Below are positions 48,735 to 60,389 of a stretch of 64,000 bases of DNA, piece after piece. The notes beneath the pieces were generated by a model, which saw only the letters and a list, made by a program, of their open reading frames with translations, did not search any database and was not told the origin of the DNA. Numbering within the stretch: position 1 is the stretch's first letter; every line of letters starts with the position of its first letter. Source of the stretch: Ophiura sarsii (Eukaryota > Echinodermata > Ophiuroidea > Amphilepidida > Ophiuridae); assembly GCA_035610835.1 (NCBI GenBank), contig CM069442.1, positions 56,833,950-56,897,949 of the forward strand, read 5' to 3'. Made by a program: the position numbers and the translations under genes.

Positions 48735-51059
48735 AATGTTTATTGTGCTTAATATCTGAATCTATATCCATTTCACTAAGCAACACTCACACAGAAAGAG
48801 TTTCAATACCAGTGTGAATGATGTGTATTGCGCCCAGATGATAACCTACTTGTCGTTGCATTCAGTAAGCTAACGTAGGGAGAGAATTGACCCGGGATTA
48901 ACCCTAGTTTGGTTTGCACTTAAACAAGGCCATTAGAAGTATATTTTGTATGGGGTGCTGTACATTTGTAAGTCTTCACCACAACGGCGTTGGGTCCAGG
49001 GGTGAAGCCCTTGGCGAGGGTTCATAGTCAAAATTAAACAGTGAAAACTGTACATGATGAATATAACGTCGTCGGTGGTCGGAGCTCGGAGACTGCCGAT
49101 TGTCTCGGAATCTTTTAAGATTTTTAAGGTTACGCATTAAAATGCGGGCGCGATGAGTTATATTTTAAGTCACATTTTTTTTGGGAAATCACAGATTTTG
49201 CGCACATTGCAAATCATCTTTTACAGTCAATTAAACCGTTTCTATTTTGGTATATTTATATTCAGAAGGTACCGTATTGAATTTGTAACCATTCAATTGT
49301 ATCTTTAAGCATATCACGCATTTAACTCTTCCCTGTTTTAATTTCCTCAAATTAGATCCTAGCGGCAATGTCTCTAGATAGATAGCCTGAAGAGAAATCA
49401 CAATTAGTACAGTTACATTTGATTTAAAAGACACGCAATTGGACAACCGTCTGTTCAGTGCGTATAATTAAGTTAATAGCATAAACTAGTTACAAATTGG
49501 AATTAGCTTAACCTCTGAAAGGTTCAATTCATTATGATTAAATTACAGATTTAGGAAGGAATTAGGCATAGTAATCAAAATGAAAAATGTGGACGCTGGT
49601 TTTACATCGGTTCCAAATTCATGAGCAGAAAATGTCAACGGTTAAATGGCACACTTGTAGGATATTTACGTCCTAATTACTGTAATGGACTACAGGATTA
49701 AGTAGTATTTTTAATCATTGCATCAGTTAAAGAAAGGACTAAACAACGTCATCATTGATGTAGAACGTGAATCTAAGTTAATAAATACTGTTCAAATTAA
49801 TATCGACACAACTGAGTTTTATTTCTGATTTATACGATTTATATTTCATTTTCCAGTGCATAAAATAACTGAATTTAAAAGAAAACCAACTTAAAACATT
49901 TTCGACATAGTTCTATGAATTTCTCTGATATCTAAGAACCGGTTCGAAATAACTTGATCAATTGGGTCGGATTGACAATGATCATCATCTTTGTACTTTT
50001 ATTTAACTCAAGCTTTGCATATTAGATCAGCATCGATGAACATAATATAGATAATGATATTAAATTAGACATGTATAGTTCAAAATAATTTAATATATAT
50101 TGTAGTTTAATGACTTTTTTGGACATAGTCAAACTTTGACTAGTCACTTGTATAAAAAAATAATTCGTTACCAATGTCAGATTTTTAGAACCATTGTTTC
50201 CGAAAATCGATATGGATTGCTTTTTTGTGGTATGTATCAACAAATGCCATCTGGATTGCTGGCGCTCAGCAACCTTCACGATGTTCTGTGTAGCTTATAC
50301 CACTAGCAGATATCTGTAAATTGTAGGCGTCTCTCATCATTCCCCTATTTTGCATAACAATAGTATTTGGGTCGGGTAAATGTTGTGGTGAATGTTCTAG
50401 ACACATGTTATCAATCTTACCTTGTTGTCAGGTTTCTCATTCCATATAGGCTTCCAAGCGATATAGGATTGGTAAAAATGTCTTATGCAGGGAGTTTGAC
50501 AGATGGAGGTGTTGCAATGGATTTAAATGACTTATGCATTGGAATTTGGGTAACGTATGTAAGTCTGGGAAGAGCAGTATTAAGATACTATCGTCACAAG
50601 ACAACCGGGACTTTTACCGTTTGCCATTTTATCCAATGATATTTCATTGTTAACTGACACATCTCAGAGATATATTATGAAAACACAATTTTGAATAGTT
50701 ACTACAAAGTAATTGTTGTTGTTTTTTGGTTTTTTAAACTCGCTCCATATTCACCAAATAAGTAGTATAAAACAGGTTAAAAACTCTTTCAATCTAGTGA
50801 ATTTCCTACAAAGAATAATGCTGTCCCTTAATTTCGGGGTGGATAGGAACACCGACCTTTATAAGAAAAATATATACCCATCACATATTTTCAATTTTTT
50901 ATAGTGGCAGTTCAAAGGGACATAATATGCACCCCACATATTATATATGCATCCCTGTGCACCCTACCGTGCATTGCTTTGTGTGACCCTGCTACTTGGG
51001 ATACAATTTGTTCGTCCCCGCATAGCAAGGCATCGTTTTTTGTACATCCCCGCTATGTC
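48735..51059. other. Upstream region of the SBP_3 gene, nothing firm
   Basis: Probable promoter and 5' flank of the gene, but I see no convincing TATA box or other element. The frame at 50,367-50,639 (+, 90 codons) has no recognisable domain. Confidence 0.4.
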
Positions 51060-51262
51060 CGGCGATATTATTTACCGTAAACAACATTTGATACCTTGAC
51101 GGAGTAAAGCGTTAGAAATGTATGATTTATTCATGACACAAGCGTTACGGGCAATATACGGGTACCATTACCGCCAATATGCGCCTATACATGATGAGAC
51201 TGATAATACATGTATACAGTGTTTGGTCAAATGTTGTTTACGGTTAATAAATTCGCGTCCCG
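51060..51262. repeat. Foldback element, family 1 copy
   Basis: Left arm GGCGATATTATTTACCGTAA then ACAACATTTGA; right arm TCAAATGTTGTTTACGGTTA then ATAAATTCGCG. A related foldback sits at 58,187-58,358. Confidence 0.7.
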
Positions 51263-51990
51263 CACTCCCGGGTCCCCCTGGCCAGGGTTGCAAGTGTTAA
51301 ATGCATAAATACACCCATGTTTGTGAGATGAAGACTATGTAATATAAACTGGCGAGACTCGGATGGCTTCTCGCAATGCCCTATTTTATCCAACTCATCC
51401 AAAATAAAAATAAATGCCACAGGAAGCACTTGAACAGGATTGACCCGGGATGGGATGATTACCTATTCAAATAAAAGAAATTCAATGTGGCTATCGAAAA
51501 TCATCCCAGAACAAATAAGGACCCAAAATATGCAATGACACCCTTTTTCGGATTTATGCTTTTGGACACTTTGCGTCTGATACCCCGAAATGAACACTGA
51601 ACATTTTAGGTGCACGTGGGGCACACATAGCATAATAAATATACTATAGACAGATAGTGCTCATGTGGCACAGTATGCATGCACCCCAGCCCCAATCCCC
51701 AACTCAACAATCCCCGCCCCCAACTCACCCCATCATTGCATCCACATACTGCACATTTTATACTGGAACACCTTTGCCTCCATTATCCACATGTCCCCCA
51801 CCAAATAAAATCTGCATAATAAGAGCCTTTTTATATTACTGGATAAAACCTGTTAGTATAATATGATAACATTTCAAAGGTTTGCAAACAAATGGTCTGT
51901 CGATCTATAAGCTTACTAACTACCGGTATATAAGCTTATGGACTTTACTATAAGTTACTAAGCTTACTATATTTTACACAATAATCGAGT

Positions 51991-52227
51991 GCTTGGAGCG
52001 CATATGTCTTAAGTGCACTTTTGATGAATTTGCGATTTTGCATAATATGAAAACACTTTGAAATTCTTGAGTTAGTGCACACATAAACTAGCCTGCAAAT
52101 GTATCTTTTGAAGGTGAAAATTGGATGGCAACTTCATATTCCCCATTGCCCGACACAGAGTTTCTAGTTTTCAAACACGTTTATCTCAAAATGAACAAAA
52201 TGCACTTAAGACATCTGCGCTCCAAGC
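51991..52227. mobile_element. MITE with 27-bp ends and 8-bp target duplication
   Basis: A 237-bp element. The left end GCTTGGAGCGCATATGTCTT plus AAGTGCA is complementary to the right end with one mismatch over 27 bases. AATCGAGT flanks both sides (51,983-51,990 and 52,228-52,235). The 8-base duplication suggests a hAT-type mobiliser. The ORFs crossing it are not genes. Confidence 0.88.
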
Positions 52228-52457
52228 AATCGAGTCATTTCAGCTATCTGAATGTAAGTGCCGTTCTGTACATCCACATACCTGCTCTGCAGACAATAGT
52301 GATTCAAATTCACATAGATATATCAAATACCTCTAAAAGAAACCAAAATATCCATCATTTATGCTCCACAAACTAACTGCCTTGATCACAGCTAGGACAA
52401 CAACAGCAAATTAGAAATGGCAGTTGGTGATCATGTGACATGTATCAAATTAGATTT

Positions 52458-52722
52458 TGACTGCTTATTAGGTCTTCAAAACAAAATAAGTCTTCATTGA
52501 CAAATATCTAGGTATTTTAGTCTTCATTTGCTGTCATCAGATCTTCATTTTGTTGTCTTCAATTCTGACTGCCTAATATATAGGTCTTCATTTAGTTTGT
52601 CTTCAAATTCTGGTAATTGTCGACTGCTCATGAAAATGTCTTCGACTGCTTACTTAGTCTTCGACTGCTTATTGGTTGTCTTCGACTGCCTAACGACTGC
52701 CTATTAGGAAGTCTTTTATGGT
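52458..52722. repeat. GTCTTC / GACTGC interspersed array at duplication junction
   Basis: About ten GTCTTC words and seven GACTGC words in irregular spacing (for example TCTTCGACTGCTTATTGG, GACTGCCTATTAGG). The array ends about 10 bases before copy B of the segmental duplication begins. Confidence 0.7.
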
Positions 52723-55691
52723 AAGGGACTCTTCCTAAAATAATTTTGAAACTCGTTTATCAAACATGTTACCATAAGATATATTTATTTCTATTTCATA
52801 TTCAATGTTAAACATATCTTACCAATTCATGTTGAGTGCGTGAAACACATGGACATGTTTTATAACAGATCCACATGACTTACCACGACCTGTATTTTAA
52901 AGTAGTTTCATGTTTTATTGTCAAAGTACTTTCATCACATGAAAATATTGATTAACGCTAGTTATATAAAATAATCGTTACAATCGATACATTCTACGAG
53001 CAATAACAACTGCGAATATATGAGATCCCCGTTTATTTCTATCACGAGGTGTTACAAATATGTACCATATCGTGGGAATTAATATACTTCAACTTTATTA
53101 TATATATTACAGACATCAATAGTATTGTTTTCACTGTACTTTTTACCGATTACCGGACACGGATTATTCATCAACAAGTAATGTTGATATGTCAATACTC
53201 AATACAACAGCAAATGTCAACAAATTTGTCTTATCCGAAAGTAATCAAATAAAACATGATCCTGGCTATAATTATTGATATTTCCCAAAAAACGCATAAA
53301 AACCTAAGATACCTACATTATTAGAATGATAGTGATATTGACGTAAATTTAAAGTAACGGCATGAAAAGATGTATTACCATTTTTTAATCGATCGAGCAA
53401 TTCTACATTTTAATTAAACACACCTAGATAAATACGACCAGCATCAATCAATTTTGATTGACACCGTATGTCTATACGTATCAAGGACAGAGTGAACACA
53501 TGCTTCTTATGAATCTCACGGGAATTACACAAAGTAAATTATTTGTATTACGAAATATGGTCACATTTTTTCGAATGATTTGTCTTGTTTTATTTTCAAC
53601 ATACAATTTGTAACCAAAGCATCTGATTCTGCAATTTCAATGAAATTCATATGTGTGATATTCCATGCGACTTTCGAGGAAGTTGCCCTGTAAATGTGAT
53701 GAATTGAGAACAATAATTATTTATGAAACAGGAAAACGCACTGCAATAGCTTAATCTACACAAAAATAGTTCTTATGGTAAACTAGCAAGTGTACATAAC
53801 CTGTAACATGTTAATCGTGTGGAATTAGATTAAACAATAATTCCACCATTTAATAAAAAACGATTGCATACAAAATTCAACATCAATCATATTGATAGGG
53901 TAACTCTGAAAAAGAAAAAGAACCTCATACTCCTTTTGAAAATAATAGTTTTGTTGACGAAAAAGCCCCTGTTCTACGGGCAAATGGACATCTCAGGTAG
54001 TATCAGTCGGTCGGGCGTGCTGTTTTGGGCGATAAAAATGTTCATGAACACTTTCATGAATTTTCGAAACTATCGAAACAAAAATATTAAAAAATAATTC
54101 CAACAAAAGGTTTTTGTAAAAACAATTGTTTTACTTTTTCAAGCATTTTCAATTTTGTTTATACATGGGGTAATTTTCGTCGCCTTTCAATGTTTATTTA
54201 GAATGGTTTCATTAAAAATCAGGAATTGGCATCAAAGTTAGCATTATATTGAAAATGAGTTCCAGCTATGAAGTGTATGTCAGTGCTAGCATGAATTCAG
54301 AGATTCCTAAATTCTATTTCAATGCAATTCTCATTATGTAATAAGCCATTACTATAGCATTATACGTGTATCATTGTTCCATCATAGTAGTAGACATGAC
54401 AAACTATCCGATGAGATTTTGTGAAATTATTGCCAATATGTTACTCTAAAAACCACCCTGGTTAAAGAAATTGAGCTCAGAAAGGAAATAGTGCTTGCTC
54501 CGTGGAAATGGCAAAGTTAGTTATCCGTGAGAACACCTGTCACCGTTTTCATAGTATCAACGTCTTTAATGGGTGACAGATGGTTAATAATACAGAAATG
54601 ATAAATAGAAAAGACTGCAAATGTGTTGTTGTAATTTAATTTTTAATGTTTATAATTTACAATGTATCCATATTTGTTTTAAATGGCTGATGCTTGATTA
54701 TTTCCAAGTAGATACAATTTGTTATAATTAGGTTGTCAGTGTCTGAATTTATATCAAAGATAAATCGGCACATCTAAATAAGGAAATGAGTAATAAATAT
54801 AACTAGTTAGTCCAAGAGCATTAGGTTTTTACCCAGAAACACATTTTTAGAGCCAAAAATCCAAAATGACCGCCATACAGGGGGTCAAAAATACAAATTG
54901 TTTCAATTAAGTAAAGAAGAATACCAAGAGGATTCTAAACATATTTCTTTACAGAGATATTAAAGGGGCGTTAAGAGATATGGTGGAGGCAGCGCCCTCA
55001 ATTACAAAAATATATGATAACAACTGGGATTTGTATATTTTTACAATTGTATTACATGTATGAACCTACAAGGATTAAGAAAAATCAGCCCTCTTTGTAC
55101 AACAAAACGTCGATACAAAAATACTGATCTAGCCGAGATCGGCATTTTACATGGTTAAGGGTGGTATTCCAACATATTTAAAACACTGTTTTAATTAAGT
55201 ATTGCTGGGTGGTTTTTTTTAGTAGAAACAACAATAACGGCAGTTTTTAATGTTCATCTTGAATTCTGAAGTAAATTAATTAAAATTAAAAAAATCAACA
55301 TGACATTGATGTGTTCCTTTAAGCAAAATGTGAAAAGGTCAATGACCTTTGCATTTAAGGTCAACATTTTTAACTTGCTCCGATTTTGACAAACAATATC
55401 TCAAATTGTTTTTCTAAGCACAAGGATACCAGATATAGTAGTTCTTATCGTCTTAAGTATTTGATGTGTCTTATACAGGGGTCAAAAGGTCATGTTCCAA
55501 ACATGTATTCTTATTATTAATTTAAATTGTATTTTTCTAACATGAAAGTCAACACCATTCCGACGGAGAATTAAGAGATCAAGATGATTCTCGGTCGTCT
55601 TTACATTCCAATGCACATATCTTCTGGACCTTGACCCGCAATATGACCTGTAAAAAAACACAGTACAAACAGAGTATAAAGCATAGGCCTA

Positions 55692-56038
55692 CACTGAAAC
55701 AAATATCGTTGTCAAAATGACACCAAGATAGTTGTAAAAATGGATCGAGGCAAAACCCCATAGGTGTCACAGCAACAACCCAAAGGTTTAAAAGTGACAC
55801 CTTTGCGGTGTCCAATTATTTGGGCACCCTTTGAGTGCCGCCTGAGGACTCATTCCAAAGAACTCATACACTCCCATTTTGGATTAATAGTGACACCTGT
55901 GAGGTGTCCAATCATGTTTGACACCCTTGGGTAGTCGCTCGAGGACCCATCCAGACATTGAATTATACCACAATTGGGGGAATAGTTGTCAGTGACATCA
56001 TACAGGTGTCAACATTACACCGTCTGGGTGATGCAGTA
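55692..56038. repeat. GACACC/GGTGTC palindrome-array element, copy B
   Basis: Copy of the array at 37,555-37,911 with scattered substitutions and small deletions, in the same place relative to exon 7. Confidence 0.75.
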
Positions 56039-56140
56039 TCCTTTATGGATGAATAATGTGTGCATCAGGTCGGAAAATTATTTGGATGCGTAGAAAAAAG
56101 ACGCGACGAAGAAGAGAAACTACTGTGTACTCGTATATCC

Positions 56141-56146
56141 TTTATT
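56141..56146 (-). promoter_or_regulatory. Possible polyadenylation signal of the exon 7 paralogue
   Basis: Minus-strand AATAAA in the same place as in copy A, about 140 bases after the stop. Confidence 0.4.
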
Positions 56147-56283
56147 TTGTCACCTTCATGTTTCCCCCATAGTAATATGAAAGCTATGAAAGTCTATTGC
56201 AACTTTTAAGGAACTAAAGCCAATTGAGTGAATTTTGATGTGATCCGCATCATAAGAAGAACGATTCTCTGAAGAATTAAATG

Positions 56284-56541
56284 TTAATTGAGTATACATT
56301 TGCTCATAATAAAGATATTATTAGCCTCACCGTGTCTGTCTGTCAGATCTTTGCATATGGTTCGGTATTCAGTGGTCGCTAAAAGACTCTCTATTGCAGG
56401 ATTAAACCATTCGTCCAATCGGCTGTCTTTGCGTACCATCACGGCAGCACCAGATATCATACAGGTAAAAGGATCCGATATAAAGTCTAAAATATCACTG
56501 CCTTGACTATAACCACCCGTTCCATCCAACACTGCATCAAC
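56284..56541 (-). CDS. Paralogous SBP_3 terminal exon
   Basis: An intact second copy of exon 7. The acceptor GTTATAG|GTTGATG, open frame, stop and internal GTGAGG donor all remain. Protein differences from copy A include F5L, one added residue (GGYSQGSD against GGYQGRD), N291K near the end (ICKDL) and I/F, I/V changes in the tail. One inserted whole codon and few replacements suggest selection has kept the frame, or that the duplication is young. It lies upstream of the promoter of the first gene, so it would be the 3' end of a tandem paralogue. Exon 6 and earlier exons of that paralogue are not found up to 64,000. Confidence 0.75.
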   Translation of the reverse strand, partial: VDAVLDGTGGYSQGSDILDFISDPFTCMISGAAVMVRKDSRLDEWFNPAIESLLATTEYRTICKDLTDRHGEANNIFIMSKCILN

Positions 56542-57074
56542 CTATAACGTAGTGGGAGAAAGAGATAAATACTATGCTACCGTTTGTCATGATTTCGAAT
56601 AAAATTAAAAACTAAAACTAAACTTAACTAAATCCATAAACCCACAAATCTGTGGTTATGCCGATAATATGCACCGTCATCAACATGCGATATTTCTCTT
56701 TTTTTTGAATCAGAGTTCATCAATGATTTAAACTCCGCCAGTTATGTCACTGCGTATTGGGCGGTTACATGACAGATGATCATCATTTAGCATCTGGCAT
56801 ACCGCAATTTCATTGGTTAATGGCCAAAAAGGATATTTCCGCATCGTACATATCTTTTTATAAAGTTCTGTATGATACGAATCATCGCCATAATGATACG
56901 AAAAGGTCGTGTCATTCAGCTCTTTGACAGCGCGATTTGTCACACGTCCGTACGTAAGGCACGTTCGTTTTGTACGGAATGAATTGCATAGAGTGAAGTC
57001 AAATGTGTGTAAGAGACTGTGCACATTCGCATTGAGCTCCGAGTGAAACAATTTAGATACGTACAAAATAAAAA

Positions 57075-58685
57075 ACCCTTTAAAAGGGAAGAGCTAGTAC
57101 AAATGAAAGACTTTATATTTTTAGGAAAGCAGTTGGTAGAATAATGACATGTAAATGTAATTAGGTAATCAGAGATTGGCACAAGAGCAGGCAGTTGACG
57201 TATTGGCAAATTTGGGCATGATATCAAGTAATGAATATGAAGACAAATTTGCAGTAGTTGTCCGTATGTGAAGAGGTCTGCCGAAATCAGACACAATTAG
57301 GCAAGATATCAAAATTGAGTTTGTAATTGATTATTGTAGTAGAGATCTTCCGCTTAACAATGGTACCTTTTTTTTAATCGGACTTCCCAAAGCGGAGTTA
57401 TATCATTTTCAAGTTAATAGTCTATATGAAAACTCCAAACTGAGATATACTTACAATGTACATACAATGTACTTTTAAATTATTATTATTATTTTTTATT
57501 TTAAATATATTTTTTGGTTTGATTTTTTTAATCTGAAACTTTCACATTAATGATATAAACACTCTGGGAATTAATAATTTACAAGAAATCTCCAAAAATC
57601 ACCCCAATTAGGTTTGGGCTATTTCTCAGCTTGGAGCTCTGCCCAATTCATTTGGTTTCGGTTGAACATATACATATGGTGTAACCACAGGGTTGTCATT
57701 TAAAAACATGTAAATATCCTCTAGTTGTTATTATGGTGCAATTTCTAATTGAGACTCTAAGAGGATGTACACATTTACTGGCAATCAAACAAGATATACA
57801 AAAACAAGTTACATAAAAAGCATAAAACGGTTTCTTTGTTATATAATTTTATTAGAAACAAATGTAATGTATGTACACGATGAGAATGTACAAATAAAAG
57901 TTTAGGAGGGACCATAATGTTGCGTACAATCAACTGAATTAATGTATGGTTACAAATATTTGCGTAGAATTGAGTTTTATGACATGTTCGAAACTTTCAT
58001 TAATTCCTCTGTCAAACTTGACATTGTGTATAGTATTACATAATGATAGTTTATAACCCTTCATTTTTCGTAAAGGTTGCCCCAATTTTTGTGCAGTCAG
58101 TCACCTCGTGAATTTCACTTAAGTGTGTGTGGGGGGTGCATTCTTACTTTTATGCAGAGTTCAGATGAAGAATAAATTATTAAAACCCCGGCCGCGAATT
58201 TATTAACCGTAACAAACATTTGGCAAAACACTGTATAGGCCTACATGTACATGTATTGCTGTACAATGTAGATGTATGTGCATGTGTATACTATGTATAC
58301 GCTTTTACTCAGTAAAGATATCAAATGTTTGTTTACGGTAAATAACATCACCGCCCGGCCAGCACGGTTCTCGTCATCAAATCCTCGACAGAGACGCCCC
58401 TTGTAAACACATACAAACAGTACAAACCCCTCACGTCCAATAAAAGCCATGGTCTCGGAGGCACTTGTAATTGATCCGTAATACAAATACACAACACATT
58501 GGTATCCAAGCGTCACACTTTTCGTCCAATCAATGTACCCGAATGAAGGTGTCATTGGGCTGGACCCGTTTAACATTATACCGATTTGGTCACGGTTTTC
58601 TGAGCCAAGTGACTCGAAGCCATTATGAATAACGCGTACTTGCTCAATTCAGGGGATAAGAGCGAGCCCCTTGGGGCTAGCTCAA
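57075..58685. other. 1.6-kb segment present only in copy B
   Basis: In copy A the flanks meet at ..AAAATAAGACCGGGG; in copy B this block sits between two AATAA words, which could be a 5-base target duplication. It contains the foldback at 58,187-58,358 and frames of 111-118 codons on the minus strand (56,940-57,296 and 58,241-58,576) with no recognised domain. It could be an insertion in B or a deletion in A. Confidence 0.65.
58187..58358. repeat. Foldback element, second family copy
   Basis: Left CCGGCCGCGAATTTATTAAC then CGTAACAAACATTTG; right CAAATGTTTGTTTACGGTAA. It shares arms with 51,060-51,262 and an inner ACATGTACATGTA palindrome. Confidence 0.7.
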
Positions 58686-58687
58686 TA

Positions 58688-59218
58688 AGACCGGGGTTGG
58701 GTATTAACAACATTGTAAACAATTGCCAAACAATCAAGATAGCGAAACCGAGTGATAGTAGCAGACGATTTTCGGTCTTTTCTAAAGATGAAATAGAGCA
58801 GAAAAGAAAAGATGTGACACCAAAAAATACACAGCGGGCAAATGTAAAAGCAGGGTTTGCATTTTTCAAACCATTCTGATGGAAGATAATGAAGGTAAAG
58901 GACGGTTCGATTTCAAAAATGTTTGACGTGGACACTCTAGATAGCTCACGCGAACGATTTTGGTTTGGCGCACGGTATTTGAAGGAAAACAAATACCAGG
59001 CAATGGCCGTGGTGTGCCATTGTTTAGTGGATGCACAATTCACAATCTTGTAATTAATTTGCAACCATAGAATCAGGCTCATCAGCAGGATCCATGGACA
59101 AAAAACTGTAAATATGTTGCGTTACTTTACAATTTGATGTTGCCTTCTACAATTTTGTGTTATGACATTGACAGTTGTATTTGTTCTGCATTTGGAGCTG
59201 AACATTATAGTCGGAATT
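58688..59218 (+). pseudogene. DUF3504/Crypton-type recombinase relic, copy B
   Basis: Duplicate of 38,938-39,466. The N-terminal codons are open from LGINNIVNN through FSKDEIEQKRKDVTPKNTQR to KAG, then a different frameshift (AGFAFFKPF*) breaks it. It lacks the catalytic core. Confidence 0.7.
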
Positions 59219-59364
59219 AAACTGATACTCTTATAAGAACATGATTATTGCATTGTACAATATTATTCCTCCATGATTGCACAACACTTTGAAAATCTGA
59301 CAACAAAAGGATGCTATACACTCTAACAATTGGTTCCCTCAATTCATGCCTACTGAATGATAAA

Positions 59365-59431
59365 TCCCCTGTTTGTTCTCATGCAATACGAAAAATATTA
59401 ATGTTTTCGTATTGCATAAACAAACAGGGGA
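59365..59431. repeat. Hairpin, copy B
   Basis: Same hairpin as 39,611-39,678. One arm base differs (GCATAAACAA against GCATGAACAA). Confidence 0.9.
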
Positions 59432-59585
59432 TAACTAAATAATATGCCTGGCTGCATGGTCATAACAGCGTCTAGGGTGATGACGATAGCAAGATTACAT
59501 ATAAAACTACGGTTCCAAAAGAAATGGATCACTTATTACAAAAACTACCGAAATCCAATAAGCCCCCGCTCTTATATCGGTTATA

Positions 59586-60370
59586 CAGGGTGTCCCTAAA
59601 AAAAGGGTGCACATGTTTGCGCAACTTGTTGACCATGAAATCTTAAAGTTTGATGTATTATGTTTATACACACGGAAGGGGACAACACTCAGCTTTCAGA
59701 TGCCGTTTATTTTATATGATTTGGATTTGTCAATCCTGAGATATACCCTGTTTATCAAAGCTACCTAAAATCGACGTTGTGCCACTTTTACAGAAAGAAT
59801 GATTATGAGCGTCAAAACGATACTAACATTGGTCTATCCATGGGCATCAATCGTCTTGAAACATTGGGGTGGGCATTTGACCAGAATTGTTTAAAAGAGG
59901 CTGAGTAACAAAAATGATGTCCTTGGAATATGTGGTAAGGGATTTCTACGAGCAGTTATTCTGGGATCCCTCTGAAGTGCACGCCGCACGTTATCAATGT
60001 GTTACTCTGTCCTGCCACTTTTCATATCTTAGTCTTCCAGAATGTTCTTTATTCATGCCATATTGGTGCTTGTACCATCTACCAAGTATTTCCAATACTC
60101 CTTTGTATGGTGTATTCCTGGATGGTACGTGGGTGTTTGGGAAATGAATGACAACTCTCTGGTGACTTCTGCTTGACTTCTCGTTTCATGATATTTTAAG
60201 ACCATGAACACCCTCTTCTAATGAAAATTGAGGCCGCACTTAGCCATATGGACGTCTGTCTCGTTTTGAAAATGTAGGCCCAATAAACATTTTGCGAAAC
60301 CTCGTCAAAAGGACTGGTTCGAATCATGTAACAAACATCTTTATATTCAGTTCTGCTTGGATACACAGGC
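59586..60370 (-). mobile_element. Mariner-like transposon remnant
   Basis: Starts CAGGGTGTCCCTAAAAAAAG next to TA at the end of duplication copy B. On the minus strand, codons near 59,945-60,000 read NVRRALQRDPRITARRN, followed by HIPRTS. This resembles the N-terminal helix-turn-helix of mariner transposases (VRRAF.R.P..S.RR...GI..). Frames are broken and the right end is not found, so it is dead. Confidence 0.5.
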
Positions 60371-60389
60371 AACTCAATCCATCAACCCA

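Larger units (their letters stand above)
52733..59585. repeat. Segmental duplication, copy B
   Basis: Matches 34,728-39,828 in order and orientation. Differences seen: it lacks the CCACTCT array, has about 410 extra bases near 54,946-55,355 and about 1.6 kb extra at 57,075-58,685. The match ends at GGTTATA where a CAGGGTGTCC element is inserted at TA. Confidence 0.93.
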
